From: Oceanirhabdus sp. W0125-5 | GTDB taxonomy: Bacteria > Bacillota > Clostridia > Clostridiales > Clostridiaceae | DNA length: 64,000 nucleotides | Reading direction: 5' to 3' | Assembly (NCBI RefSeq): GCF_027938815.1 | Contig: NZ_CP115913.1 | Span: forward strand, 4,498,001 to 4,562,000 | Shown: one piece after another, positions 19,122-28,142 of the stretch | Layout of the letters: every line of letters starts with the position of its first letter | Position numbering within the stretch: the first letter of the stretch is position 1 | Program-made: the position numbers and the translations under genes | The notes under the pieces: generated by a model | The model's input: the letters and a program-made list of their open reading frames with translations, nothing else | Database searches by the model: none | Told to the model about the DNA's origin: nothing

Positions 19122-20900
19122 ATATCTCTCTTTTTTAAGATACCGTTGATAATAATATGTTAATATTTCATATTTATCTCTTCTGATAATTTCAACTCCC
19201 TAAATAACTATAAATAATATTTAATTTCCTTAATTATATTCTCTATTCTTTAACCCGAAGGGCGCCTTGTCCACATCTTATTCATAATATATTGTGAAAA
19301 TAAGTATATTTTAATTTTCAACCCTTTTATAATATTATTTATAGGCGCAGCCTCTTTATAAAATCACTGTTCTACCGCTATATATCAATTTAATCATACT
19401 ATACAGCTACACTATAATAAATGGCTTTCCTGTTCTTAAAATCCTTTATCCTCATACTAGTGTATTCACTATGGCTTTTTATAAACAGACTTCTAACACT
19501 AAAGTTGTTTACTTCTTGACAAAATCCCTTCTCCATATCATAAAGTCCTTTTCTTTTCATAAACCTATACCAATAAAGATAGTTGTTCATATATTTGCTA
19601 GAAACTCCCTTAAATCGTGTTATCCATGAGTAAATCTCCCTTTTCATACTCATAAGAGCTCTTAAATTATACTCTTTGGATTCATTACGGGTATTTTTCC
19701 TGCCAAGCTCTAAACCACTATTTTTAACATATGTATGATAATGCCTATTCCCCTCGGTAGATACTACAGAATCATCGTCTATCCTCCCATTGAACATTGC
19801 TCCTAGTCTTCTAGGATTTATTTGTAGCATATCTGTAAGTTCAGCTAACATATTTCCTCTTTTATCTATTCCCAATAAAATATAGTTGACCCTATGCCCC
19901 TTGAATATAAAGTGGTATGTTGGCTCCCTATGTAAAAAGGGAAACTTGTTTTTTGTTCCACATCTTCTTGATTTGTCATACACCCAACGCTTCTTTCCTT
20001 TAGTACTCTCCATTACCAGCATATGTCCTATTTCAACATTTCCACCTATATTCCCAACTCCCATTTCACTTCTTAATCCATCCAATATTTTATGTCTCCA
20101 GTAAAATGCTGTTGCTATGTTTATGTCAACGACCTTACTAGACTCAATAAGTGTTAGTCCCATTAACATACATATCATATATTCTATCCATTTTCTCATA
20201 CTCTTCTTACTATTATACATAGGGGATGAGGTTGTATCTCTGAAAGTGCGTCCACACTCCTTATTCTTGCACTTATATCTCTGTTTTCCTGCTTCTACCC
20301 CATACTTCCATATATCCTCACACATACAATGTGGACATACACGCCCATTAATAAATCTCATTTCCCTAATTCCGTCTATTATATCTTGATTAAAGTTATT
20401 ATCCTCTTTTGAAGAATCTCCATCTATATTCTTAATAATCATCTTTAGAATATTTGACCGTCTCATTCTCTCTTTATTCTGGTCCTCATGTTTCTTTTCC
20501 TCAAATTCCGTTAGCGCTTGCTCCTCCTTCTCCCTTTTAATTGCATCATTTGCTATTTTAAGAAATCCCTCTTTTATAAATTCCGGCATATTGGAGTTTT
20601 CAACGTCACTAACAAGCTGTTCAAGCGCACTCTTGCTTTCCTTTTGATTAGATATCTGATTATAATTACTTTCTTGATCTTGCTTTTTATCATTTTTTAC
20701 TAATAGACTCATACTTACCTCCATATAATGCATCAAAAACTTTATACAAACATACTTTCGTTATATTGTAATTATGGCCTACAAAATATTTTTTAATCAT
20801 ATTGAATTATTTTTTTCATTATGTCCATGATTTTTTATTTGAACGCTTGTCTTCTGCCGAGATAAACCCTTTTCAACGGTATTTTAAAAAAGAGAGATAT
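19122..20900. mobile_element. IS1595-like insertion sequence
   Basis: The ends are inverted repeats of about 29 bp: ATATCTCTCTTTTTTAAG..TACCGTTGA on the left (19122-19150) and its complement TTCAACGGTATTTTAAAAAAGAGAGATAT on the right. No flanking 8-bp duplication is evident, so the insertion is probably old. Inside is one transposase gene on the minus strand. The same terminal repeat occurs five more times at 46.65-47.11 kb without a transposase. Confidence 0.8.
19399..20712 (-). CDS. IS1595-family transposase
   Basis: This 437-residue DDE transposase has a highly charged N-terminal extension (about 115 residues), then a zinc ribbon CPHCMCEDIWKYG...YKCKNKECGRTF. The catalytic region follows, and the C-terminal stretch WITRFKGVSSKYMNNYLYWYRF is typical of the IS1595 group. 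The start is the ATG behind GGAGG at 20710-20712. The frame is intact, so the enzyme may be functional. The long N-terminal extension is larger than I expect for ISXO2-like proteins. Confidence 0.85.
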   Translation of the reverse strand: MSLLVKNDKKQDQESNYNQISNQKESKSALEQLVSDVENSNMPEFIKEGFLKIANDAIKREKEEQALTEFEEKKHEDQNKERMRRSNILKMIIKNIDGDSSKEDNNFNQDIIDGIREMRFINGRVCPHCMCEDIWKYGVEAGKQRYKCKNKECGRTFRDTTSSPMYNSKKSMRKWIEYMICMLMGLTLIESSKVVDINIATAFYWRHKILDGLRSEMGVGNIGGNVEIGHMLVMESTKGKKRWVYDKSRRCGTKNKFPFLHREPTYHFIFKGHRVNYILLGIDKRGNMLAELTDMLQINPRRLGAMFNGRIDDDSVVSTEGNRHYHTYVKNSGLELGRKNTRNESKEYNLRALMSMKREIYSWITRFKGVSSKYMNNYLYWYRFMKRKGLYDMEKGFCQEVNNFSVRSLFIKSHSEYTSMRIKDFKNRKAIYYSVAV

Positions 20901-21071
20901 GTCTCAAATAAATAGTTAAACGTCTACCTATATAAATTTCTATAAGTTAAATTAATGAACTTCTAAAACAATATGAATAAATGAAAAGATTATATGGTAT
21001 ATTATAGAAAATACTTATATAAAAATACTTATATGAAAATAACATTATATTTAATAAAAAGGAGTATTTAT

Positions 21072-21662
21072 ATGAAAAAAATATATGCACCATTATTGAT
21101 ATTGTTTTTTATAATAATCAGTGGCTGTGGTCACTCTCAATCACAAGTAAGAAAAAATCCTGATAAACTCCTTGAATATAATTTCTCATATGATGATATA
21201 TCTAAGATAAATAAGAAGTTATCAAAACAAAAATACTCATACTCTACTAAAACAAATAAAAATATAATATCCATAATATCTTTAGATAATGGAAAGGCTT
21301 ATGTTAAAGAATATATAATTAATGATAATGAAGTTAAAGATATAGAAATTTCTAAAAAGGATTTCATAATTTCTCTTCATGCAAATAGTACAATACTATA
21401 TACATGGAATATAAAAAATAGTTCACATTTGAAAACCGATGAAATTTTCGAGCTTAAGAGTAAAAAAACAATAGGAATACCTTTTTCAACTGATGCTGAC
21501 GGTGAAAATTATAATAGAGAGAACTTTCTCTTTGAAGTAAAAAAAGAAGGAACTCAGAAAATAGTACTTAGATATGAGCATTGTGAAAATGCAGAAAAAC
21601 TAAAGGATGATTATAATGAAATAACTTTTAACTTAAAAGTATGTAATGAAGAGGATAAATAA
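21072..21662 (+). CDS. Chagasin-like (I42) lipoprotein
   Basis: This 196-residue lipoprotein has a signal peptide with the lipobox IISGC near residue 19. A charged region leads to a beta-rich domain from about residue 95: FIISLHANSTILYTWNI, a central GENYNRENFLFEV, and GTQKIVLRYEHCEN. These resemble the three loops of chagasin-type cysteine-protease inhibitors (N-x-T-x-x-Y-x-W and G-x-x-x-F-F). The second and third loops are not canonical. The start is the ATG behind AAAAGGAG; an earlier in-frame ATG at 20994 lacks a ribosome site. It lies just beyond the IS right end. Confidence 0.55.
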   Translation: MKKIYAPLLILFFIIISGCGHSQSQVRKNPDKLLEYNFSYDDISKINKKLSKQKYSYSTKTNKNIISIISLDNGKAYVKEYIINDNEVKDIEISKKDFIISLHANSTILYTWNIKNSSHLKTDEIFELKSKKTIGIPFSTDADGENYNRENFLFEVKKEGTQKIVLRYEHCENAEKLKDDYNEITFNLKVCNEEDK

Positions 21663-21675
21663 TTTGGGTATTAAA

Positions 21676-21702
21676 AAAAGAGAGCCACTGCTCTCTTTTC
21701 TT
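21676..21702. terminator. Bidirectional terminator between convergent genes
   Basis: AAAAGAGAG and CTCTCTTTT pair around CCACTG, with A and T runs on the two sides. It serves the chagasin-like gene and the second yitT. Confidence 0.8.
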
Positions 21703-22555
21703 ATTCAAATGATTGGAATCCTTCTCCAACCGTTTCGTGAACATTGTATGTTATTAAAAAGGCTTTATCATCTAATGCCTTTATGTATTGCTTCAATCTA
21801 ATAAATTGCTTTTTACCAACAACAGTTGTTATTATAACCTTATCTTCACCTGTATAGGCACCTTCAGCTCTGTAAATAGTAGCCCCTCTATCTAGAACCT
21901 CAATAATGTATTTCTTAATTTCTTCACCTTTAGTTGATATAATCTCAACCTTTTTATTCATATTAAGACCTTCAATAACCACATCTATAAGATAACCTAG
22001 TAAGAAAACACCAAGGATAGAGTATAGCCCTTTACCCAATCCGAAAGTAACAACTGCTAACATTGTAACGCAAAAGTCTGCTACTAGAAGTCCTTTACCA
22101 ATATCCATATGGAAATATTTATTAAGAATCTTAGCAATTATATCGGTTCCTCCTGTAGATGTTCCTTGATAGAACACTAGAGCAAGTCCAATTGCAGTTA
22201 TAGCACTTCCAAATAACGTTTCTATAAAGATATCTCCAGTTACAGGCCCACTAAGTGGAGTAAATATCTCCATCAATCTCATGTATCCTGATAATGCTAG
22301 GAATGCGTACACTGTAAACGCCCCGAAATCTGCTCCAATAAACACAAGTCCAACTACAAATAATATTAAATTCAATACTAACAAAATTCCACTTAGAGGT
22401 ATACTAGGGAAATAGTAATTTAATATCTTACTTAATCCTGTTACTCCCCCCGGTGCTAGATTGTTCGGATCCATAAAATAATAGAATCCAGCAGCAACCA
22501 AGAACACTCCTATGTTGATCAAAATAAACCTTTTTAAAAACTTCTTCCTATCCAT
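21701..22555 (-). CDS. YitT family membrane protein, second copy
   Basis: This 284-residue protein has the same architecture as the protein at 14222-15079: membrane helices including FYQGTSTGGTDIIAKI near residue 130, and a cytoplasmic DUF2179 domain with DRGATIYRAEGAYTG near 225. The two share the PxNLAPGGVTGL / PHNIAAGGVNGI pattern near residue 30. Function is unknown. GGGAGG lies 5 nt before the ATG. A terminator-like hairpin sits just upstream. Confidence 0.9.
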   Translation of the reverse strand: MDRKKFLKRFILINIGVFLVAAGFYYFMDPNNLAPGGVTGLSKILNYYFPSIPLSGILLVLNLILFVVGLVFIGADFGAFTVYAFLALSGYMRLMEIFTPLSGPVTGDIFIETLFGSAITAIGLALVFYQGTSTGGTDIIAKILNKYFHMDIGKGLLVADFCVTMLAVVTFGLGKGLYSILGVFLLGYLIDVVIEGLNMNKKVEIISTKGEEIKKYIIEVLDRGATIYRAEGAYTGEDKVIITTVVGKKQFIRLKQYIKALDDKAFLITYNVHETVGEGFQSFE

Positions 22556-22595
22556 TACTTGCCTCCCATTAACCTAAATTTTAACTTTCAAAAAA

Positions 22596-22626
22596 AATCT
22601 CCCAACCATTATAAGGTCAAGAGATT
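22596..22626 (-). terminator. Hairpin with T run ahead of yitT copy 2
   Basis: On the minus strand AATCTC..GACC and GG..GAGATT pair and are followed by eight T. It lies 40 bp upstream of the yitT start, so it may end an upstream transcript or act as a leader attenuator. Confidence 0.5.
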
Positions 22627-22670
22627 ATTATCATCCGCATTCATGCGTTTCTTTTAAACTTTAAATTATA

Positions 22671-22698
22671 AGACGTGGATATATTCATATCCACGTCT
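22671..22698 (-). terminator. Hairpin after glutamate 2,3-aminomutase gene
   Basis: AGACGTGGATAT and ATATCCACGTCT form a perfect 12-bp stem with loop ATTC. The tails are AT-rich on both sides. Confidence 0.7.
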
Positions 22699-22791
22699 AT
22701 TTTATATTAATTATTTGAATTTGTAAATCATATTTCGCTAAGTCAAAATATTCAGAATTTACCCAAGATTAACAAGTGATTGACAAAAGAT

Positions 22792-24048
22792 TTATCTATT
22801 CCCTAAAAGTTTCCTTATATCCTTTGTTACATGATTTTCATAATCAATAACTTTGCCTTCCCATGTTCTGAACTTAATGTGATCCTTGCCTCTTGAGATT
22901 AGATATTGAGGTAAAATTGGAGTCTTTCCTTGTCCTTTAGGGGCATTTATAATATACGTAGGTATTGCAAGTCCTGATGTATATCCTCTTAAATATTCCA
23001 TTATTTCAATACCGTCATCAACAGAGGTGTTAAAATGTGTTGTTCCATGAACATGTTTAGCATGGAATATGTAATAAGGTCTAATTCTTACTTTTAATAA
23101 TTCTTGATTAAGACATCTCATTACAAATTTATTATTATTGATACCATTTAAAAGCACAGCTTGATTTCCAAGTTGGACACCTGCAAGAGATAATCTAACA
23201 CACGCCTCTTTAACCTCTTCAGTTATCTCCATAGGATGATTGAAATGTGTATTAACATATATAGGTCCATATTTCTTTAACATGTCTGTAAGCTCATTAT
23301 CAATTCTCTGAGGCATTGTTACAATAGTTCTAGTACCTATTCTAATTATCTCAAGATGATTTATTGTTCTAAGCTCTTTTATTACCTTTTCAAGATTATT
23401 TGTGGATAACGTTAATGGATCTCCACCAGTTATAAGAACATCTCTTATTTCTTTATTATTTCTAATATAGTCAATTGATTCTTTAAGAACAGACCATGTC
23501 TTATGCATATCCTGTTGTCCAATATTTCTTCTTCTCTGACAATGTCTGCAATACATTGCACACTCATTTGTTACATTAATAATAAGTCTATCCGGATATC
23601 TTCTTGTAATACTTCCAGCTGGATTAGTATATTCTTCGCCCATTGGATCAAAGTCACAGTGATCCTCTACTGCCTCTAAACCTGTTGGTATACTCATCAA
23701 TTTAATAGGATCAAATCTATCATCTGGATCTATCAAACTAAGATAATAAGGAGATATTGCCCATCTATAAGTTTTACCAACGTTAGCTATCTCGTCCTTC
23801 TCTTCCTGTGATAGATTAAGTATTTCACTTAATGTTTCAACATCACTTATTCTATTATGAAGCTGCCAATGGAAATCATTCCACTGCTCCTCTGAAGCAC
23901 CTAAAACTTCCATGATTTTGTCTTTACGTTTAGAAATTATATCTTTCTGCTCTAATCCCTTTGGTATAGAGTCCTTCACAGCTAAATAATCTTCAATGGT
24001 ATTCTTAAGTTCATTAGCTCTACTAATGGATATTTCTCTTTTATTCAA
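22792..24048 (-). CDS. eam: Glutamate 2,3-aminomutase (KamA family radical SAM enzyme)
   Basis: This 418-residue PLP- and SAM-dependent aminomutase would convert L-glutamate to beta-glutamate, a compatible solute. The radical SAM cluster motif is CAMYCRHC (Cys163, Cys167, Cys170), and GGDPL follows near 208. Lysine 2,3-aminomutases have two aspartates that hold the substrate side chain. Here these positions are Lys331 (IFHAKHVHG) and Asn368 (TYIINAPKG), the substitutions described for glutamate 2,3-aminomutase. The start is TTG behind AGGAGG; the ATG inside the ribosome site region hits a stop at once. Confidence 0.88.
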   Translation of the reverse strand: MNKREISISRANELKNTIEDYLAVKDSIPKGLEQKDIISKRKDKIMEVLGASEEQWNDFHWQLHNRISDVETLSEILNLSQEEKDEIANVGKTYRWAISPYYLSLIDPDDRFDPIKLMSIPTGLEAVEDHCDFDPMGEEYTNPAGSITRRYPDRLIINVTNECAMYCRHCQRRRNIGQQDMHKTWSVLKESIDYIRNNKEIRDVLITGGDPLTLSTNNLEKVIKELRTINHLEIIRIGTRTIVTMPQRIDNELTDMLKKYGPIYVNTHFNHPMEITEEVKEACVRLSLAGVQLGNQAVLLNGINNNKFVMRCLNQELLKVRIRPYYIFHAKHVHGTTHFNTSVDDGIEIMEYLRGYTSGLAIPTYIINAPKGQGKTPILPQYLISRGKDHIKFRTWEGKVIDYENHVTKDIRKLLGNR

Positions 24049-24422
24049 TATTCATTCCTCCTATTCAAGTTAAAACAAAGCAATCTCCTTTTACCATTTT
24101 TGTATTTTTCTTACATATACAATGGTGTTTTGATACTGAAAATATACGATTATCGAAATTTTTATTATATGTAATATATAAATTAAATTCATTTATATAT
24201 TATTAAATTAGACATTAGTTAAACAATGAATTTAAAATGAAGTAATTCACAATGATATTACTATTAGATATTACTTTTAGAAAAGTTTATTAGATTAGTT
24301 TTATTTAGCAATATATACGTATGTTTAACACTAATATTTATTATAACACTTTACCACTATAATATCAAATCACTGTAAAGTTTAGGTTTACTTTTGATAT
24401 TTTGTAGTATAAACGAAAAAAA
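24049..24422. other. Intergenic region upstream of the IS3-type element
   Basis: About 370 bp of very AT-rich DNA between the aminomutase gene and the left end of the IS. I see no open frame with a ribosome site, no strong hairpin and no known RNA motif. It presumably contains the aminomutase promoter. Confidence 0.4.
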
Positions 24423-24443
24423 GCCACTATGGTTTCTAAAATG

Positions 24444-24489
24444 TACCCTATAGAGTAGACACTATAAAAAAAGTCTACTTTATAGGGTA
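24444..24489 (+). promoter_or_regulatory. Hairpin at the left end of the IS3-type element
   Basis: TACCCTATAGAGTAGAC pairs with GTCTACTTTATAGGGTA (17 bp, one mismatch, 12-nt loop) and is followed by TTTTTATG. It could block transcription entering from outside or hide a promoter; the element has its ribosome site only beyond it. Confidence 0.6.
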
Positions 24490-24532
24490 TTTTTATGTAT
24501 AATTAAATAAATGAGAATTCGGGGGATAAAAA

Positions 24533-24952
24533 ATGAGTAAAAAGATATTTACAGAAGAACAAATAGAAACTTTGGCACAAAACAAATACGTAAAAAATGT
24601 CACTAATAAAGCAATTACGTATACTGATGAATTCAAAAAAATCTTTATAGCTGAGAATCAGAACGGAAAATTCCCTAGAGAAATATTCGAAGAATGTGGA
24701 TTTGATGTAGATATCATAGGAATTGAAAGAGTAAGATCATCTGGTAAAAGGTGGAGAGCTGCTTATAGACATAATGGTGTATGTGGTTTAGCTGATACAA
24801 GAAGAAACAATTCAGGAAAGCCAACAACTAAAGAGCTTTCTTTAGAGGAGAAATATGCACGACTCCAAGCACAAAATAATTTACTGAAAGCTGAGAACGA
24901 ACTTCTAAAAAAGCTCGATATGATGGAAAGGATGATGACGCGAAAGAAATAA
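24533..24952 (+). CDS. IS3-family transposase OrfA
   Basis: This 139-residue DNA-binding subunit has a helix-turn-helix region around residues 28-60 (TYTDEFKKIFIAENQNGKFP). A C-terminal leucine-zipper-like stretch, EKYARLQAQNNLLKAENELL, is used for multimerisation. GGGGG precedes the ATG. Near its end lies the heptamer A_AAA_AAG (24907-24913, codons CTA AAA AAG), the classical -1 slip signal that would join it to OrfB. Confidence 0.88.
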   Translation: MSKKIFTEEQIETLAQNKYVKNVTNKAITYTDEFKKIFIAENQNGKFPREIFEECGFDVDIIGIERVRSSGKRWRAAYRHNGVCGLADTRRNNSGKPTTKELSLEEKYARLQAQNNLLKAENELLKKLDMMERMMTRKK

Positions 24953-25869
24953 AAATACTTCCTAAGGACAAGTTTATAATAATAAGAGATACAGTTAAAA
25001 AATATAACTTGAAAAATATGATTAGTTATTTATGTAATCTATCGGGCGTATCAAGGTCAGGATACTATAATTATTTTTCTGCAACAGCCATGGAATCAAG
25101 AAATAAGCGAGAGCTTTGTGATGAAGTAGCAAAAGACTTGATTTTAAAAGCATACAAGTTCAAGAATCGTAAAAAAGGTGCTCGTCAAATTAAACTGACA
25201 TTAGACGGTCAGTTTGGTATTGTATATAATTTAAAGCGTATAAGGAGAATAATGAGAAAATACAACATTGTTTGCCCCATAAGGAAGGCTAATCCTTATA
25301 GAAGAATGGCGAAAGCCACCCATGAGCACAGAGTTGTCCCTAATTTATTGAATAGAGAGTTTAAACAAAATATCCCCGGAAAAGTACTGCTTACAGATAT
25401 AACTTATCTAACGTATGGTAATAACAAAAGAGCATATCTATCTACGATTAAAGACGGTTCTACTAATGAGATACTAGCTTATAACGTAGCCACTAGCTTA
25501 TCGCTAGATATCGCCACTGATACAATATATAAATTATTGAATAATAAAGATATTACTCTTGCCCCTGATGCCTTTATCCATTCAGATCAAGGAGCACATT
25601 ACACTAGCCCCAATTTCCAAAAGTTAGTGAAAAGTTTTGGATTAGGACAATCAATGTCTAGACGAGGAAATTGTTGGGATAATGCACCTCAAGAATCATT
25701 CTTTGGACATTTTAAGGATGAGGCTTACATTAAATCATGCACAGCTCTGGACGAGCTTAAAGATGAAATAGATGAATACATGGATTACTATAACAATTAC
25801 AGATATCAATGGAATTTAAAGAAGATGACTCCTGTATCATTCAGAAATCATCTTCAAGCTGCTGCATAG
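24913..25869 (+). CDS. IS3-family transposase OrfB (integrase), made by -1 frameshift
   Basis: The frame is open without a stop from the slip site at 24907-24913 to 25869, so a fusion of about 445 residues with OrfA is possible. Independent starts at TTG 25009 or ATG 25018 exist without a good ribosome site. The integrase core has LLTDITYL for the first aspartate, HSDQGAHYTS for the second, and SRRGNCWDNAPQESFFGHFK with the final glutamate, as in the IS150 group. An HTH_21-like region lies near KKGARQIK. All catalytic residues are present. Confidence 0.85.
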   Translation, partial: ARYDGKDDDAKEIKILPKDKFIIIRDTVKKYNLKNMISYLCNLSGVSRSGYYNYFSATAMESRNKRELCDEVAKDLILKAYKFKNRKKGARQIKLTLDGQFGIVYNLKRIRRIMRKYNIVCPIRKANPYRRMAKATHEHRVVPNLLNREFKQNIPGKVLLTDITYLTYGNNKRAYLSTIKDGSTNEILAYNVATSLSLDIATDTIYKLLNNKDITLAPDAFIHSDQGAHYTSPNFQKLVKSFGLGQSMSRRGNCWDNAPQESFFGHFKDEAYIKSCTALDELKDEIDEYMDYYNNYRYQWNLKKMTPVSFRNHLQAAA

Positions 25870-25938
25870 TCTTTTTTTATAATGTCCTTGACAAAGGGTA
25901 CATTTTATTCTATAGTGGTCTTTTATTGTTTGCTCTAT

Positions 25939-26874
25939 TTAAAACGTCCCCTTTGGTATGTAGAGTTTAGTATTCTCAACACCTCTTATAAATCCAAGGT
26001 TATGATAAACTGCTTCTGAATCATTACCTTGAGTAACATATAAAACTAAGACCTTATATTCTTCTTTTAATTCCGTTAATGCTCTTTTTAACATATTAGT
26101 AGCTAATCCCATTCTTCTATATGAAGGTTTAACCGCAACATCAAAAACAAGGGGCCACCCTTCACACATACTTATAAGACATACTCCTACAAGTTCATTT
26201 GTTTCATTATCATAAATCAATGTAGATGCTTTATGAAATATCTCAGTATTTTCTTTGCTTTTAAAATAATATCCGACCCTACGCACATAATCATTAAGCT
26301 CTTGTCCATTGTCATCTACCCCACCGATATTCGCTTCTAGATATACTTGAGCCATCTCATCACATTTAACTGCTTGAACCTGCTCTATTCTAAATCTATC
26401 ATCCCACTTAACATCAAACTCTACTGTTGGACGGATTAACCAACACCTTTTTTCCATTATTCTAAAACCAAGCTTTAGATAATTATTGACTTCTTCATTT
26501 AATATTTCATAAGCAAATATGTCTTTTTTCTTATCAGACCACTCAATTAATAGTCTTTTTAATAATTTCATGACTTTAAATTTTTCTTCAAATGGAGGAA
26601 TTAAAAACATATCACAAATTATATTAGGTGCAATAATCACTCCACCTACTATTTCTCCATTATTTTTAATCCAATAACAATTATTCTGAGTAAATTCATT
26701 ATCCCCATAAAACTCGGCAATTTTATCCCAGCTGTTTATAGCAAATTTATTCAAACACTTATCTGAATAAGTCATTATATGAATTACAAAATTCTCTACC
26801 TCAGCTTTATGAATTGAGTATTCTTCTGAAAGTTTATATTCTTTTATATCCTTATCCCACTTAATTAATCCCAT
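25939..26874 (-). CDS. GNAT family N-acetyltransferase
   Basis: This 311-residue protein has a GNAT domain at residues about 165-305. The acetyl-CoA loop is seen in VKPSYRRMGLATNML, followed by the beta strand VLVLYVTQGN and the closing helix SEAVYHNLGFIRG. The N-terminal half has a weaker similar pattern (GGVIIAPN..CDMFLIPP, then LKLGFRIMEKRCW) and may be a degenerate second GNAT domain. The substrate is unknown. AAGGAGG precedes the ATG. It lies just right of the IS. Confidence 0.8.
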   Translation of the reverse strand: MGLIKWDKDIKEYKLSEEYSIHKAEVENFVIHIMTYSDKCLNKFAINSWDKIAEFYGDNEFTQNNCYWIKNNGEIVGGVIIAPNIICDMFLIPPFEEKFKVMKLLKRLLIEWSDKKKDIFAYEILNEEVNNYLKLGFRIMEKRCWLIRPTVEFDVKWDDRFRIEQVQAVKCDEMAQVYLEANIGGVDDNGQELNDYVRRVGYYFKSKENTEIFHKASTLIYDNETNELVGVCLISMCEGWPLVFDVAVKPSYRRMGLATNMLKRALTELKEEYKVLVLYVTQGNDSEAVYHNLGFIRGVENTKLYIPKGTF

Positions 26875-26970
26875 ACTTTTATCCTCCTTAATCTTCTAAT
26901 TATATGCTACCATGCCCCTTTACTCATATAAACCTCGTAAATAATACATAACTAAACTTGAGCAATAAAA

Positions 26971-26997
26971 AAAGCACGGATTACCGTGCTAAAAAAA
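26971..26997 (-). terminator. Intrinsic terminator after the cobalamin operon
   Basis: AGCACGG and CCGTGCT pair around ATTA, with A/T runs on both sides. It lies immediately after the DUF1450 gene, the last gene of the first cobalamin operon. Confidence 0.85.
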
Positions 26998-27210
26998 CTA
27001 TAGATACATTTTTATTATTGTCTCATAAAGTTCCTCTTCAGACTCACTCTCAATATACTTGCCATCAACTCTTACAATAGGTTTATATCCGCAGCATGCA
27101 CATTCTCCTATGCATTTGTTCACTGATGTCTCAATTTGCGGATACTCTTTTAATAATTTATCTCGCAGTTTCCCACTTGCAATATTATGTTCACAAAAAC
27201 TAACTTTCAT
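26998..27210 (-). CDS. DUF1450 family small cysteine protein
   Basis: This 70-residue protein of the YuzB/DUF1450 type has a thioredoxin-like fold with four cysteines: FCEHNIASG at the N-terminus and CIGECACCGYKP in the middle. These could bind a [2Fe-2S] cluster or act as a redox site. It overlaps the end of cbiJ by 11 bp and so is translated with the cobalamin operon. A redox role for the preceding precorrin-6A reductase is inference only. GGTGG precedes the ATG. Confidence 0.75.
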   Translation of the reverse strand: MKVSFCEHNIASGKLRDKLLKEYPQIETSVNKCIGECACCGYKPIVRVDGKYIESESEEELYETIIKMYL

Positions 27211-27976
27211 TGTTCCACCTCAACTTAATTTCTTCAACACATTCTTTTATAGAATTGAATTTATTAGGATAATCCATGTGTGCTTTCTTTATAACAGCCA
27301 CTGGTATATTAAGATCTAGGGCACTTCTAATCTTCTCATCTGTCCCTCCAGCAAGCCCGCTATCCTTCATTATTACACATTCTATATTATACTCCTTATA
27401 AAAGGCTTTATTCAACTGATAACTTACAGGTCCCTTTATCATTATAAGATTGTGAGGTTCTATACCGACCTCCTCCATCTCATTCATGACTTTTAAAGTT
27501 GGCAGCACTCTGTGTATTATCCTGTTAGGCACATTAAGGTGCACAACTCTTTTTATGTTCCTGCTTCCAGTGGTGTTTAATACATTTCCCTGTATTTTTT
27601 CAAGTACCTCTTGAAGACCTTCATATCCATCAACTAAATGAACAAGTTCCTCATCTCCATACCTTTCAACAACACTTTCTCTCTCATACCTTAGATAGGT
27701 TATACCACTCTCATTACAAGCTTCAATGATATTCTTTGAAACCTCAACAGCATATGGATGAGTACTATCAAGAAAAATCTCTATATTATGTTCTTTTATC
27801 TTATCCATAAATCCCTTCTTATCAAGAGGTGTTGTATTAAGTATTTTTATATCATACTCACTTAAAATGTCTCCACCATACTTTGTTGCTGTAGTTACAA
27901 AGACATCTCCTGTAAATTCATTGATTCTTTTTAAAATCTCTCTTCCTTCGCTTGTTCCAAGAACTAAACCTATCAC
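27200..27976 (-). CDS. cbiJ: Precorrin-6A / cobalt-precorrin-6A reductase
   Basis: This 258-residue reductase of the CobK/CbiJ family reduces the macrocycle with NAD(P)H before the C5/C15 methylations. The N-terminal GLVLGTSEGREIL motif binds the cofactor, LDSTHPYAVEVS near residue 70 is characteristic, and LNTTGSRNI and MKDSGLAGGTDEK follow. The start is GTG behind GAGGTG. It is separated from cbiH by repeat copy E and overlaps the DUF1450 gene. Confidence 0.93.
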   Translation of the reverse strand: MIGLVLGTSEGREILKRINEFTGDVFVTTATKYGGDILSEYDIKILNTTPLDKKGFMDKIKEHNIEIFLDSTHPYAVEVSKNIIEACNESGITYLRYERESVVERYGDEELVHLVDGYEGLQEVLEKIQGNVLNTTGSRNIKRVVHLNVPNRIIHRVLPTLKVMNEMEEVGIEPHNLIMIKGPVSYQLNKAFYKEYNIECVIMKDSGLAGGTDEKIRSALDLNIPVAVIKKAHMDYPNKFNSIKECVEEIKLRWNNES

Positions 27977-28005
27977 TTACTACACCTCACTACCTTACAA
28001 TATTT

Positions 28006-28140
28006 AAAAACACTCTATTTTAAATACAATATTTTTCCCTAGATAAAATGAGTCAATTTCTAATACTAAAGAACAGTAAAATGTAGATTTTCACCCTAGT
28101 GAAAATCATCCATCATTCTCAATTCTCCATTCTCAATTTC
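28006..28140. repeat. Heptad-arm palindromic element, copy E (half copy)
   Basis: The half copy lies inside the cobalamin operon. It contains the AAATACAATATTTTT..GATAAAATGAGT edge of the long stem, an AAAGAACAGTAAAATG remnant, the hairpin GATTTTCACCCTAGTGAAAATC and a right arm of ATTCTCA/ATTCTCC heptamers. It ends 2 bp from the cbiH stop codon. Confidence 0.75.
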
Positions 28141-28142
28141 TT

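Larger units (their letters stand above)
24423..25919 (+). mobile_element. IS3-family insertion sequence (IS150-like)
   Basis: The imperfect terminal inverted repeats are GCCACTATGG..TAAAATGTACCCT at the left and AGGGTACATTTTA..CTATAGTGGT at the right. Two overlapping frames, orfA and orfB, are arranged as in IS3 elements with a -1 frameshift signal. A 17-bp hairpin lies between the left end and orfA. Both frames look intact, so the element may be active. No clear target duplication was seen. Confidence 0.88.

Noticed and set aside
22556..22791. Possible riboswitch ahead of yitT copy 2
   Set aside because: The hairpins fit terminators; no known aptamer consensus could be found.
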